Shown piece after piece: positions 42,790 through 51,686 of a stretch of 64,000 bases of DNA. Origin of the DNA: Duganella sp. BJB480. GTDB lineage: Bacteria > Pseudomonadota > Gammaproteobacteria > Burkholderiales > Burkholderiaceae_D. The stretch is taken from assembly GCA_003416985.1 (NCBI GenBank), contig QVIN01000017.1:1-64000 (forward strand), given 5' to 3'. The translations under genes and the position numbers were made by a program. The notes under the pieces were generated by a model. It had not been told where the DNA came from. It did not search any database and worked only from the letters and a program-made list of their open reading frames with translations. The number at the start of each line of letters is the position of its first letter. Position 1 is the stretch's first letter.

Positions 42790-44819
42790 AGCAGTTGTTC
42801 TCCAGTGTTTCGATTCACAATGGTCATTGATGGCATGTCGTCGTACCAGGTGCTATCCGGAACTTCACATCCGGCATCTAGCGGAGGTGCTGTAGCTGAT
42901 GCGAATCCGAACGGCGCGGATGAATGAAGCGGATTGTCAGTGCTTCTTTTAACCGCAGCGTGGTTCTTCGCCCGTTGAGTGGTCTCTTTGTTTTCTTCGC
43001 GTTTGTTGCGAGATTTTGGTTTTCGAGGGTTGTTGTTTCCAATGGCGGCATCATCCAGGTCATGCAGGAACTTGGCCCTTGGTGCGGGGATATCCCAGTT
43101 TTCCATGTCGGCTTTAAAGCGCTCCTTCGCCTCATCGAAGGTCCATGCAGGGGTGTCTGGTCGCACGTGTTCATGCGTGAGTGTGACGAGCGGAAGGTCA
43201 TCATCCTCGTACACATATGCCTGGCGAAAATCGTCGGGGTCATAAAGGACGTGAAGCGGAGCGTGATCGCCGTATTTGGATAGCAAGTACGACATCGCTT
43301 CGCCTTTGTAGCGGAAGCCATGCATCACGGTGATACCTGACTTCGCGCTGAGCACACACTGTTTGTGTTCGTAGACGGCTGCCATCCATTTCTGCCGTGG
43401 TGGTGGCATGGTGATGGGGTGTCCCATCTCCTGCGTCAGATAAGCAAGGCGCTCAAGCGGTGTTTTTCCCTTGACCGAGCTATCCAGTAAATTTTCCCAG
43501 CGCAAGCGATCGAGAGGGAAATTGGCCCAATCATCATAAAGCCAGCGAACAATCCATTTCTCGAGCGCGTCGACGGTCATCAGCTGATCGCCCAGTGCTT
43601 CGGGGTCCCGCTTGCCATCTTTTCCATCGAAGCGCGTGCAGCCAGGTAGGGTCTGAAGCGCCTCCTTAAGTGCCCGATTCAGCCGTTCGATGAATGGCTT
43701 ACCTTGAGCTTCCTTCGCCTTGCAATGTTTGATGTCAATCTCAATCAGTTCAAGACGGATAATTCGGCCTCCTTTACACTCTGGGCCATTATCGAAGATG
43801 ATTTGCGCCGGTGTACCGTACAAGTTGATTGCGTGAGTAATGTCGAATTCTTCGAAGCGCGCTATTTTGGCCGGTGTAAGGTACATCTCAATGCAGGAGA
43901 TCGAGTCCATCTCGCGCGGCGCCCCGATGACGATGCGCCATCCCACTGGATATCCGGTGCATACATCGATTGCATGTACTAGATAAATGGTTCTGGATAT
44001 GCCGTGAGGGGTTTGCACGACGAAAGGCAAATGCACTGCGTCCTGCTCAATGCGTGCGAATGCAAACGGCGCTCGGATTCGTCGCTTTGCATACGACTTA
44101 CCGGCTACTCGTTGGAGCGGATCCATGCGATCATAGTCAGCATCGACGCTGAGATTATGAATCCTCGCCGCTACAAACTTGCGACTAATCTCCCGTTTGG
44201 CGGCGTGCAGGCAGCGGCGCCGAGCTTCGCGATTGATGTATTCCGTGAGATATCCGAGCGTCCATCTGGATTCAGTGACCAGGTATTCATCATTGATGGT
44301 GCTTTCGATGAATTCCACCAGGTCTTGCGAGTACCGAGGTGTCGAATTGCCTTTGTTCTTGTCCCCCTTGAGTACAGTCAAGCCGAGTAGCTGATTCTTG
44401 TGGGCTCGGAATAATGTTGCGCGCGAAGGGAATGCTGCAGCTAGTACATCGCCAGTGTTCTCTTCCATGTAGGATGTGCGAGCAACTGGGATTGCAGCAC
44501 TAAACGAAAGACTGCATTTTCTTTGAATGGAGTCAATGCGCCTCAAGGTATTCTGAATAAAACGCACCTTTGCCTGGAAAGCTGGATCGTCATGCTGGCT
44601 GACTACTCCGACGCGGGCCATGCCTTTTCGATGTAGAACGATTTCGCCTTTCGAGAGGCCACTTCGAATAGTGGCCTCTTCGATAAATCTGGACTCGCGC
44701 CTTTCAGCATCGAAAATTTGGAGTGTGCCTGCATGAATACGCCCGTCCAATATCTCAAAGTAATTGTCGGGCTTACCGGCGGTGACTAGCCTATCTCCTG
44801 ATCTCAGATCGGAAATCAT
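42786..44819 (-). CDS. tnsB: TnsB/TniA-like DDE transposase
   Basis: 677 residues from the ATG at 44819, chosen over the TTG at 44843 because a gaggag site precedes it and the ATGA overlap with tnsA repeats the pattern of the operon. The DDE core uses ARIEQDAVHLPFVV (Asp, about 260), IIFDNGPECKG (Asp343) and GKPFIERLNRAL (Glu378). N-terminal HTH segments (LGYLTEYINREARRR) and a C-terminal rich in charged residues fit Mu/Tn7-type transposases. It cuts the 3' ends. Confidence 0.9.
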   Translation of the reverse strand: MISDLRSGDRLVTAGKPDNYFEILDGRIHAGTLQIFDAERRESRFIEEATIRSGLSKGEIVLHRKGMARVGVVSQHDDPAFQAKVRFIQNTLRRIDSIQRKCSLSFSAAIPVARTSYMEENTGDVLAAAFPSRATLFRAHKNQLLGLTVLKGDKNKGNSTPRYSQDLVEFIESTINDEYLVTESRWTLGYLTEYINREARRRCLHAAKREISRKFVAARIHNLSVDADYDRMDPLQRVAGKSYAKRRIRAPFAFARIEQDAVHLPFVVQTPHGISRTIYLVHAIDVCTGYPVGWRIVIGAPREMDSISCIEMYLTPAKIARFEEFDITHAINLYGTPAQIIFDNGPECKGGRIIRLELIEIDIKHCKAKEAQGKPFIERLNRALKEALQTLPGCTRFDGKDGKRDPEALGDQLMTVDALEKWIVRWLYDDWANFPLDRLRWENLLDSSVKGKTPLERLAYLTQEMGHPITMPPPRQKWMAAVYEHKQCVLSAKSGITVMHGFRYKGEAMSYLLSKYGDHAPLHVLYDPDDFRQAYVYEDDDLPLVTLTHEHVRPDTPAWTFDEAKERFKADMENWDIPAPRAKFLHDLDDAAIGNNNPRKPKSRNKREENKETTQRAKNHAAVKRSTDNPLHSSAPFGFASATAPPLDAGCEVPDSTWYDDMPSMTIVNRNTGEQLL

Positions 44820-45586
44820 GATCTCAGCTCCTCGATTAAGCAAAGGTGACTCAGATCACCGAACGCCGCCGATAACTCAAGTGAGTTATGAATACGGTGA
44901 TGGGCCATATTCGCTCGGAGGACCCCTACGGCAAGTAACGGCGGGATCAAGCTGGTTGAAATTTGAATGTCGGCGCAAAGGTCTCGCTGTAAAACCGAGC
45001 CGGATTCACAATAACGCTCAACTTGGTTCACGAGGTCTGGCGTCAGATATTCTTGAGCTCGTGTTAACGCAGGTTTGAGCAGCTGGGTGTTGATGAGCAG
45101 GGGATGTCGCTCGTCCGCTGGGACTACGACCGTGAACAACGAGTAGCCGTATGCCTCTATGATTTCCCGAGCCCGATCGATTTTTTCTTGATAGCCGCTG
45201 TCGCCCTCATAGCCTTCAATTTTGACTTCGTAGACGTACTGCAAGCCGTCGATCTGGACGGTGGCGAAGTCCGGGGTATATGTCTGGCTTCCGGCAATTC
45301 CTTTCCTTGCCTTACGCGCCTCGGCGATCTCTTCACGGGTGTACAGCAAGCGCTTGCTGTGCAGGTCAACGGTGAAGGGCTGGGGTTGGAATGAACGCAC
45401 GCGGGGATCTATGCAAAGCATATGTGCGACGATGCGTTCTGGTTCTGATTCGACGGTGATGTGGCCATTTGCTTTTTCGGCATAGGTGCCGATCCGAGCT
45501 TTGCCAAAAGTCCTCGCTGTTAAGCGGACCCCAGCATTTGAAGTGAGTCTTCGGCTACGTACGCCATAGGAAGGAGAGCTTCTCAT
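44816..45586 (-). CDS. tnsA: TnsA-like endonuclease
   Basis: 256 residues from the ATG at 45586, chosen because gggaggaagg lies just upstream; the open frame extends to 45742. The TnsA nuclease motifs are ESEPE (46-50), TPDF with Asp106, and YEVKIEG with Lys122. The C-terminal part (LINTQLLKPAL, YLTPDLVNQVERY) is like the TnsB/TnsC-contacting domain. It cleaves 5' strands so that transposition is cut-and-paste. First gene of the four-gene operon. Confidence 0.88.
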   Translation of the reverse strand: MRSSPSYGVRSRRLTSNAGVRLTARTFGKARIGTYAEKANGHITVESEPERIVAHMLCIDPRVRSFQPQPFTVDLHSKRLLYTREEIAEARKARKGIAGSQTYTPDFATVQIDGLQYVYEVKIEGYEGDSGYQEKIDRAREIIEAYGYSLFTVVVPADERHPLLINTQLLKPALTRAQEYLTPDLVNQVERYCESGSVLQRDLCADIQISTSLIPPLLAVGVLRANMAHHRIHNSLELSAAFGDLSHLCLIEELRS

Positions 45587-45884
45587 TTTTCCTTCCTCCC
45601 ACAGATAGCGCGCTGGCATAGCGGCGTGCGTTTTTGATGCGTATCCATACGTTGCTCCAATTCGCAGGGTGAGCGAGGCCACATCACTCTCCGGCGATGA
45701 AAATTTTTGGCAAACAGTGGCCCGTTCGTTGTGTGTAATCACAACGAAGATCGGAATGGGAGCTTGACCAGGTGGGGATGAACGACGGATACTGAGGTTG
45801 TCAACGCAGTACCGAGGTTCAAACCCTCACCGGGCCGTCACTCTCATTTATTGGGATTGGCGGCTTTGTCTTATAGGCGTCCTT
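45587..45884. other. Upstream region of tnsA, candidate transposon end
   Basis: 298 bp without a supported gene. It contains the inverted repeat gttgtg-tgtaat-cacaac (45728-45745). A stretch near 45814-45840 (ggttcaaaccctcaccgggcc) looks like a tRNA T-arm with an acceptor end, but no complete tRNA could be built. The element end, expected beside tnsA, was not identified here. Confidence 0.35.
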
Positions 45885-46250
45885 TCATTTCAGCTGTACA
45901 TAGGTCACACTGCCTGGATAGAGGCCGAGCAGCTGCTTTGCGTCGGAATGATTCATCACCATGACTACCACTTGCCCAGGCATACTCGCTGCGTGCTCAA
46001 AAGCGTTGTATCCTTCGACCAGGGTGCTTTCTAGCGCCTGAAGCTCAGCGCCGCTGAGATCCAATGCAGAAGCGATGGCCGCACGAATAGGTAGCGAGGG
46101 GATCGGGCGCCGGCCCGTCTCCAGGCGGCTGATATACGAAACGCTGAGCTGCGCCTTGTGCGCGAGCCACGCCATGCTTTTCTGACGCTGCTTTCTCAGA
46201 CTGCGAAGTCGAAAGCCGTATGAATGCTGAGTCACGATGCTGATCCTCAT
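45885..46250 (-). CDS. XRE-family transcriptional regulator
   Basis: 121 residues. A Cro/CI helix-turn-helix fills residues 12-66 (RLRSLRKQRQKSMAWLAHKAQ, shown in part; LSVSYISRLETGRRPIPSL). The C-terminal part is short and acidic. It lies just upstream of tnsA in the same orientation, separated by the 298-bp region, so it could regulate the transposition operon. Confidence 0.85.
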   Translation of the reverse strand: MRISIVTQHSYGFRLRSLRKQRQKSMAWLAHKAQLSVSYISRLETGRRPIPSLPIRAAIASALDLSGAELQALESTLVEGYNAFEHAASMPGQVVVMVMNHSDAKQLLGLYPGSVTYVQLK

Positions 46251-47179
46251 CTAGCTGCTTTCTTCATTCTGCTAACCTGCCGAGCTCTATACAAGGCAGT
46301 AGCTCATATGGCTTATGAGAGATGAAGTTACGAAAGGCAGCGATGGACTTTGTGCCCCCAGAGGGGAAACTCGCATCGGCGTTTCGTCGTGTAACTATGG
46401 GACCGAACAAATAGCTATATGACTGCACAGTAATTGTATTTTCCTATCGTTGCTTTTAGGCCGCTTTTTGCCAGCTTCATACGCGCGCGACACCTTCATC
46501 TAATCGCGATGTCAATGATCTATGCAATGAATGATCCTCACGGACAGTTCGGCCAGCTCTTCGATTAGATCAAAAAGAAGTTCCGTCTCGCAATAATCCT
46601 GCGCGCCGACCTCGACTTGAATCGTCCTGCAGGGTGTGTTGCGCGAAGTGCCTTAGTCGTTTGAGGTTGAATGGATTCCAAGGAGCTACGATACAGATAT
46701 CGAGGAAGGGGAGGACAACCTGTTTGGTTTAGGAGTTCGCAGGGCGAATTTGCAAGGCCGCGTGGCGACATGCCAGCGGCTTCCGCATTACCAACTAAGG
46801 TGGAGTGTTTCGATTGCATATCTAGTCGGGAGGTACTACTCGCTATCATTTGCAGGCCGAGCACATCGCTAAATGCGGCAAGGAGAGCTTTGGGCGGGGA
46901 GAGCTGCCGATGCTGCGTCGTTTGAGTATTTTTCCAAGCGACGTCGAGGTGCTCGGTGGGATGTCCGTAGAAATTCTGGCGCCCCACGAGGCGCCTGGGG
47001 CGTACTCCTCGGGAATCAAGTCTTGAGCGATTTGGCTTCACGCCTGAAGGTAAAAGCGGCGTTTCATAGGCAGCATCATATTTGGCGCTGCTTTGAGGCT
47101 TACGCATGTGCCAGGGGCTTGATAACAGGAAAGGCGTGACCATCGGCCTCTGCTGGTGGGCATCTTGAGTTTCACAGGC
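46251..47179. other. Gene-poor region, no supported gene
   Basis: 929 bp with ORFs on both strands (for example 46565-47143 minus and 46671-46925 plus) that lack family likeness or clear ribosome-binding sites. The base composition is mixed. I see no feature I can support. Confidence 0.5.
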
Positions 47180-47560
47180 TTAGTTACCTAGCAGGATGCT
47201 CAATGCCTTCTTCTGGTCTACGCTCATGTGTTGCAATGAATTGATAATATCATTATCAATGGCATCGAGCTTGTCGGTACTTATGGCCGTTATATATGGC
47301 TTTCTCACACCAGTAAAAAGCCAGTTCATGTCGATTACCCGATTTCTTCTGACTCTCAAAATTTCCGCAGCGGCTAGGATTTTCTCGTGGCTAGGAAGGG
47401 CTTTGCCGTCACGAATTGCATAGAGTGTCGATGGATTAGAATAACCCAGCTCGGCCGCCGCTTCAGCGAGCGAAAGCCCCAGTTTCTTTTCAAGAACATA
47501 GATGAAGCGATCGCCGATCTTGCGGCACTCATCAGGGTATTTGCTTTTCGTTCTAGTCAT
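47180..47560 (-). CDS. HTH regulator beside the N6-methyltransferase
   Basis: 126 residues. A Cro/CI-type HTH is visible in LSLAEAAAELGYSNPSTLYAIRDGKALPS. The C-terminal region (NWLFTGVRKPYITAIS) is like phage-type repressors. It is divergent from the methyltransferase (59 bp between starts) and its start overlaps a dyad, so it probably represses both genes. A matching dyad occurs near its own 3' end. Confidence 0.8.
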   Translation of the reverse strand: MTRTKSKYPDECRKIGDRFIYVLEKKLGLSLAEAAAELGYSNPSTLYAIRDGKALPSHEKILAAAEILRVRRNRVIDMNWLFTGVRKPYITAISTDKLDAIDNDIINSLQHMSVDQKKALSILLGN

Positions 47561-47570
47561 GATAATATCA
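47560..47570. promoter_or_regulatory. Dyad TGATAATATCA, candidate operator
   Basis: TGATA-a-TATCA overlaps the start codon of the HTH regulator in the divergent region. The identical 11-mer is present at 47242-47252 inside the regulator gene, where it is part of a longer perfect repeat (ttgataat-atc-attatcaa, 47241-47259). The two copies suggest that the regulator binds it. Confidence 0.5.
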
Positions 47571-47619
47571 ATTCTATCACTCAGATTCAGACCAACACAA
47601 CCACGAAAACGGGCCTCGG

Positions 47620-48837
47620 ATGAAAAGCACCAGAAAGGCGTTAGGGCAGTACATGACTCCTGGCGACGTTGCGCGCCTGATGGCTTCCTATATCCCCGCT
47701 GGTACTACTGCAGTGATCGATCTGGCGGCTGGTGATTGTTCTTTGCTGCGAGCGGTCGCAGCTATGCATTCGTCAGTGGCGTTGTACGGCTGTGAAATTG
47801 ACGATGCCATACATCGTAAGGGGCAGAGTAGCTTACCGGCGGCTAGAATACGTAGCGGCAACGGGCTTGAAGTCCGACTTCAGATACGTGCGGCTGATAA
47901 TTCCCAGGTTTCGGTTGTCGCCAATCCACCATATACCGAGACTGAGGTGACCCCCTCCATGACGCGCCTGCTATCACTCGCGTTTCCCGACGTTTCGACA
48001 AAGCTGGGTTATAAGCGTGCTGAGTTGTACTTCCTCGCGCGCTCGCTGCTACTGGCAAGGAAAACTGGCGGAATTGTATCGATACTGATGCCGATGGGCT
48101 TTGGAGATGGCGATATTTATCGGCATTACCGCAAGTCCTTGATGGCGAATTATGCGCTGTTGGAGGCGATCGAGGTTCAGGCACGGGTGTTCGGCCAGAC
48201 GGAAGCCCGAACAGTCTTGCTTGTAATCGACACCAGCAAATCGGTTACGCGCAAAGTTGAGATTTCGCGGTTCGATGCCGAGTCCGGCAAGAAGGCCGTC
48301 ATCTACCGCGGACACCTTGATGCCGGGGAGCGCCTGGATGCGCGTTATCAAGAGGGGCGGGTTTTCGCGGCAAGCGCGCAGTGTCGGTTGGCTGATCTGG
48401 GCGTTACCATTGTCCGCGGACGGGTCTCTTATAAGGAGTCGCGCGATCTAGCAATGCCAGCCGTGCATACAAGCGATCTGTCCCGGGCACGTCGAGGCAA
48501 ACTCGATATCGAAGTCCAGACTAAGAAGAATGCTGAAGAAAATGCGTTCTTCAGTGAGATCGTCGCCGAAACCGGCGATATTCTGTTGTCCCGGACCGGC
48601 ACGCGAGTGAGCTGGAAGCCCATTGTTGTGAAGTCAGGGCGAGCGCCGATTACCGATCATGTGTTTCGGATACGCGTGCCAGCCAAGCAAAAACAGAGGG
48701 TAGCTCGTGCTTTCAAACATCCTGCGTTCGAATCTTGGCTCGCATCAGTGGCCAAGGGCGTTTGTGCAACAGTGGTCACCAAAAAAGACTTGATGGCGAT
48801 GCCAATTTTTGAGTCCGTCACTAAGCAGGCAGCGTAA
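47620..48837 (+). CDS. N6-adenine DNA methyltransferase, gamma-class-like
   Basis: 405 residues. SAM-binding motif I is VIDLAAGDCSLL (33-44) after the GQYMTPGDVARLMASYI start usual for HsdM/Eco57I-type enzymes; the catalytic motif IV is NPPYTE (102-107). The C-terminal half (about 230-400) has HsdS/TRD-like features (RGRVSYKES, GDILLSRTGTRVSWKPI, VFRIRVP) so recognition and catalysis are in one chain. No nuclease gene is beside it; the 3' end overlaps the convergent Rossmann-like gene by 17 bp. Confidence 0.85.
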   Translation: MKSTRKALGQYMTPGDVARLMASYIPAGTTAVIDLAAGDCSLLRAVAAMHSSVALYGCEIDDAIHRKGQSSLPAARIRSGNGLEVRLQIRAADNSQVSVVANPPYTETEVTPSMTRLLSLAFPDVSTKLGYKRAELYFLARSLLLARKTGGIVSILMPMGFGDGDIYRHYRKSLMANYALLEAIEVQARVFGQTEARTVLLVIDTSKSVTRKVEISRFDAESGKKAVIYRGHLDAGERLDARYQEGRVFAASAQCRLADLGVTIVRGRVSYKESRDLAMPAVHTSDLSRARRGKLDIEVQTKKNAEENAFFSEIVAETGDILLSRTGTRVSWKPIVVKSGRAPITDHVFRIRVPAKQKQRVARAFKHPAFESWLASVAKGVCATVVTKKDLMAMPIFESVTKQAA

Positions 48838-49723
48838 CGTCATAAACATGCCAGCGGCGCAGCAGCCGCGAGCGGCCATCCTTTTTCTGCGGATGATCGT
48901 AAATCAGCCCGGCTCCGTTGTGTTCAGCGTGATTACATAGAAAAAGCGCGGCCGCAATCGCGTGCGGCTTGGTGCCAATTGGCGCAATGACGGTTGGAAT
49001 ATCCGATCCACCCTTCTGTTTGAATATTTCCAAAAGCTTGTAGTAACAATCGGTCACCGAGTTCGCGCCGGCGTAGTGAACGTGATAGGTTTCGTTTGCC
49101 ATACCGCTTGCATGGTTGGCGAAACTATTAAGTTCCCAGCCGGCACTAAAGGCGGGGACGCCGAATATGGCGTACTTGTCAAACTTGATAAGATTTTCTT
49201 GTTGTGTCAAGAGCATCGCCAGTCTGTCTTCTTCATATCCCAGCAGGAAAACCACTTGGCCTTCCTCATAGAGTGACAGATCAAGCGCGACACCGTGGAC
49301 GCCGGAAAACTGTCGGTCCCCCGTGAGATTGAAGCGGGTTGCTGTCGACATCCCCTCTTTATCGTCTCGCGCATATTCGCCCGGCTCAGCATACAACAGG
49401 CAAAGGTTCTTGATATTTTCTTTGCGCGCTGCACGCAATATGAAAATAATCTCGACTACGCCTAAGGTGGTGCAATCGATCAAGATGCTCTTCTTGCTTC
49501 GCAGTTTAGTGCATAGCTTACCTAAATCGATAGATGTGTTATCCGCGAAGTAGGAATTCTGACGGTATGTCAGGCAATGCGAGGTCGATGCCTGTTGCTC
49601 ACAGACACTGATCGCTGCTTTCCCTCGATCATCAACGGGAACGCCAAAAAACGAGATCGGAAATTCTTCGACTCTACCAAAGTCCGGATCAGTTTGGGAG
49701 GAGCGTGTCTTGATAAGCATCAC
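48821..49723 (-). CDS. Rossmann-like protein with CARF-like GTK motif (conflict-system gene 3)
   Basis: 300 residues. IAPIGTKPHAIAAALF (246-261) follows a strand and resembles the GTK loop of CARF-type sensor domains. Other notable blocks are ILIDCTTLGVVEIIFILRAA (80-99) and LLYAEPGEYARDD (109-121). The order of alternating strands and helices suggests a Rossmann-type fold. Not a family I can name. It is the third gene of an operon: the start overlaps the ATPase stop (ATGA). A nucleotide-sensing role is inferred. Confidence 0.6.
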   Translation of the reverse strand: MMLIKTRSSQTDPDFGRVEEFPISFFGVPVDDRGKAAISVCEQQASTSHCLTYRQNSYFADNTSIDLGKLCTKLRSKKSILIDCTTLGVVEIIFILRAARKENIKNLCLLYAEPGEYARDDKEGMSTATRFNLTGDRQFSGVHGVALDLSLYEEGQVVFLLGYEEDRLAMLLTQQENLIKFDKYAIFGVPAFSAGWELNSFANHASGMANETYHVHYAGANSVTDCYYKLLEIFKQKGGSDIPTVIAPIGTKPHAIAAALFLCNHAEHNGAGLIYDHPQKKDGRSRLLRRWHVYDVTLPA

Positions 49724-51684
49724 TGAACCCCATCAATCAACGACATTTGATCGGAATCGAGGCGCCAGCTTCGCTCAAACTCCCGGATGACTTTGGTCGC
49801 TTCCATATCGTCGCCTAACAAGATCTTATCGGCGGTCGCCGCAGCAAGATCCAACTTACGTCCGGCGCGATATGAGATGCCATAGGTGGGGGAGAAAACG
49901 GGGTTGAGGTAGTACTCTTGCGATTCGTATTTCAGGCCCTTTACTTTGGTTTCCTTGCGGCTGACCAATACCCCCCATTTCTCTGCCTCCTTGAGAATGG
50001 CAGCGGCACTATCTGAGGTGTTGCCGTTTGTTACTGCAAAGTGATTTTTCTCAGGTTCGCTTTGTGCAGGCCGTTGTTGGTGCAGTTTAAAGATCTGGCC
50101 GATCGTTGTTGCGACCTGGTAGAGTTGGGTACCATAGTTGCCTGAGCCTTTAATGTCTTCCAAAAATTTGGCACTGCACTCTCTGGCAGCTTCCGCTTGG
50201 TCTTCAACGCTCACAGTGATCTGTCCGTTCTCCTGAGCCGTGCCTTTTCTGCCAACGCGACCAGTGGCCAAGAGGCAAAGCTCGAGGAAATGCCTGGCAT
50301 TGCCTTGGGCAAGTGATATGAATGTCTGGAAACCGCTGTAGAGGGGGCACGAACGGGATAACGGCACATAGATGAATAGTAAGGCGCCGAATAAGAAGTG
50401 GTGTGTCCATTCCTCAAAGGAGGACGATTTGCCCGTTGTGAGCTTTTGGAACTCGGCATAGACGTCTGCTGATTTTTTGCGCTGGTGCAGTAACGCAGCC
50501 ACTACGATTGATGCTTCCGGGAACTTCTCGTCGACAAAGTCCGTTGGCGTTAATGTGCCTGGGTTATTGCGAACCAAACCCGCATCAATGGTCTCAATCA
50601 AGCGCTTTTTGAGGGATGGCTCCTTGAGCACGCCGGCTGCAATTTCACTGATGCTCACCGATGGGAGGACACGCTCCATTACCGACCGCAGTGCAGCGCG
50701 ATACGATGCATTACCGCGTCGGTCGTTTAGTTTTGCCGGATCGCGCAACAATGTCGGATCAATAGGGTTACCATCCAGAGAGATATTTTCCCTGATGAGT
50801 CTGAAGAAGAACAGCTCTGCAGCAAACATTTCAAAGTCATCGCCCTGCTCTTTTTCGATGTCGATCGTACGAAAATCGGCTGGATCTTGAATGTATTCCG
50901 GTCCTGTGGTGCGACGATTTGGCATGCCATTGCGTTTCATGGCGACGTGGAACACGAGCGGAGGCTGACTGAGCTTTAAAAGCGAGTTGACGAAGACTTG
51001 CTGATAATCCAAGAAGCTTTCGTATTCATCGACGAACACAGAGAATACTGATTCCTTCAGATAGGGAAGCGTGTGAATAGTCTCGATTAATGCACCAATA
51101 AATGTACGAAGCGGATAGAAAATTGGTGCCGGAATCTCAGACGAGAGGTTGTTGATCCAGCTTGATAATTTAAAGCGCGATTGCTTGATGTGTTTATGCA
51201 TCGAGCGAAAATCTGTAGGGATAGCCGCATCAAAAGCTGCCAGGGCGGAAAAATCCAGATCTTCAAGATGCCCGTACTGGTCGGTGCGTTCGGGCGTGCA
51301 GTTGATGGTAGTCAGGCAGCCTAGCAATTCATCGGCGACCGATAAGCACAAGGCATGCTCGAAGGCCCGCTTCCATTGGACGTCATCAATGCCAGAGCCG
51401 ACGAATGAGCTCAGGAACTGGATGTCGGTACGGATATACAGGCCGATTGTCTCAAATACCTCAGCAGGGAGTTCAGTGCGGTTTTTTGAGAACTGCGAAT
51501 GATAAGACCAATAGCGCAGCAGCGTTGTTTTCCCGCAGCCGCGGCCGCCCACAATGACATATGGTTTTCTGACATGCATTACCGGCAGCCGGTCGAAATA
51601 TGGCGGCACTACGAAGTCGCCCCAAAGGTCAGCGCCCATCTCTTCAGCACGATTACGGGAAAAAGCTTTGACAAGGCTACTCAT
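49720..51684 (-). CDS. ORC/Cdc6-like AAA ATPase (conflict-system gene 2)
   Basis: 654 residues. Walker A GGRGCGKT (46-53, Lys52), Walker B VFVDE (216-220) and a LVFHVAMKRNGMPNRR sensor-like segment. The arrangement (ATPase of about 400 residues, then helical and wHTH-like C-terminal parts such as AAAILKEAEKWGVLVSR) matches the ORC-CDC6-like or STAND-type ATPases in defence contexts. Only 2 bp separate its start from the PRTase stop. Probably the motor or switch of the system. Confidence 0.78.
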   Translation of the reverse strand: MSSLVKAFSRNRAEEMGADLWGDFVVPPYFDRLPVMHVRKPYVIVGGRGCGKTTLLRYWSYHSQFSKNRTELPAEVFETIGLYIRTDIQFLSSFVGSGIDDVQWKRAFEHALCLSVADELLGCLTTINCTPERTDQYGHLEDLDFSALAAFDAAIPTDFRSMHKHIKQSRFKLSSWINNLSSEIPAPIFYPLRTFIGALIETIHTLPYLKESVFSVFVDEYESFLDYQQVFVNSLLKLSQPPLVFHVAMKRNGMPNRRTTGPEYIQDPADFRTIDIEKEQGDDFEMFAAELFFFRLIRENISLDGNPIDPTLLRDPAKLNDRRGNASYRAALRSVMERVLPSVSISEIAAGVLKEPSLKKRLIETIDAGLVRNNPGTLTPTDFVDEKFPEASIVVAALLHQRKKSADVYAEFQKLTTGKSSSFEEWTHHFLFGALLFIYVPLSRSCPLYSGFQTFISLAQGNARHFLELCLLATGRVGRKGTAQENGQITVSVEDQAEAARECSAKFLEDIKGSGNYGTQLYQVATTIGQIFKLHQQRPAQSEPEKNHFAVTNGNTSDSAAAILKEAEKWGVLVSRKETKVKGLKYESQEYYLNPVFSPTYGISYRAGRKLDLAAATADKILLGDDMEATKVIREFERSWRLDSDQMSLIDGVQ

Positions 51685-51686
51685 AC

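Noticed and set aside
39965..45586. CRISPR-associated transposon (CAST) with guide RNA
   Set aside because: No cas gene, no CRISPR repeats and no array are seen near the tns genes, so RNA-guided targeting is not supported.
45786..45840. Complete tRNA gene upstream of tnsA
   Set aside because: Only a T-arm/acceptor-like segment was found; a matching 5' acceptor strand, D-arm and anticodon arm could not be placed.
46565..47143. Minus-strand ORF of 192 residues in the gene-poor region
   Set aside because: No recognisable domain, odd composition and no good ribosome-binding site; kept only as part of the unexplained region.
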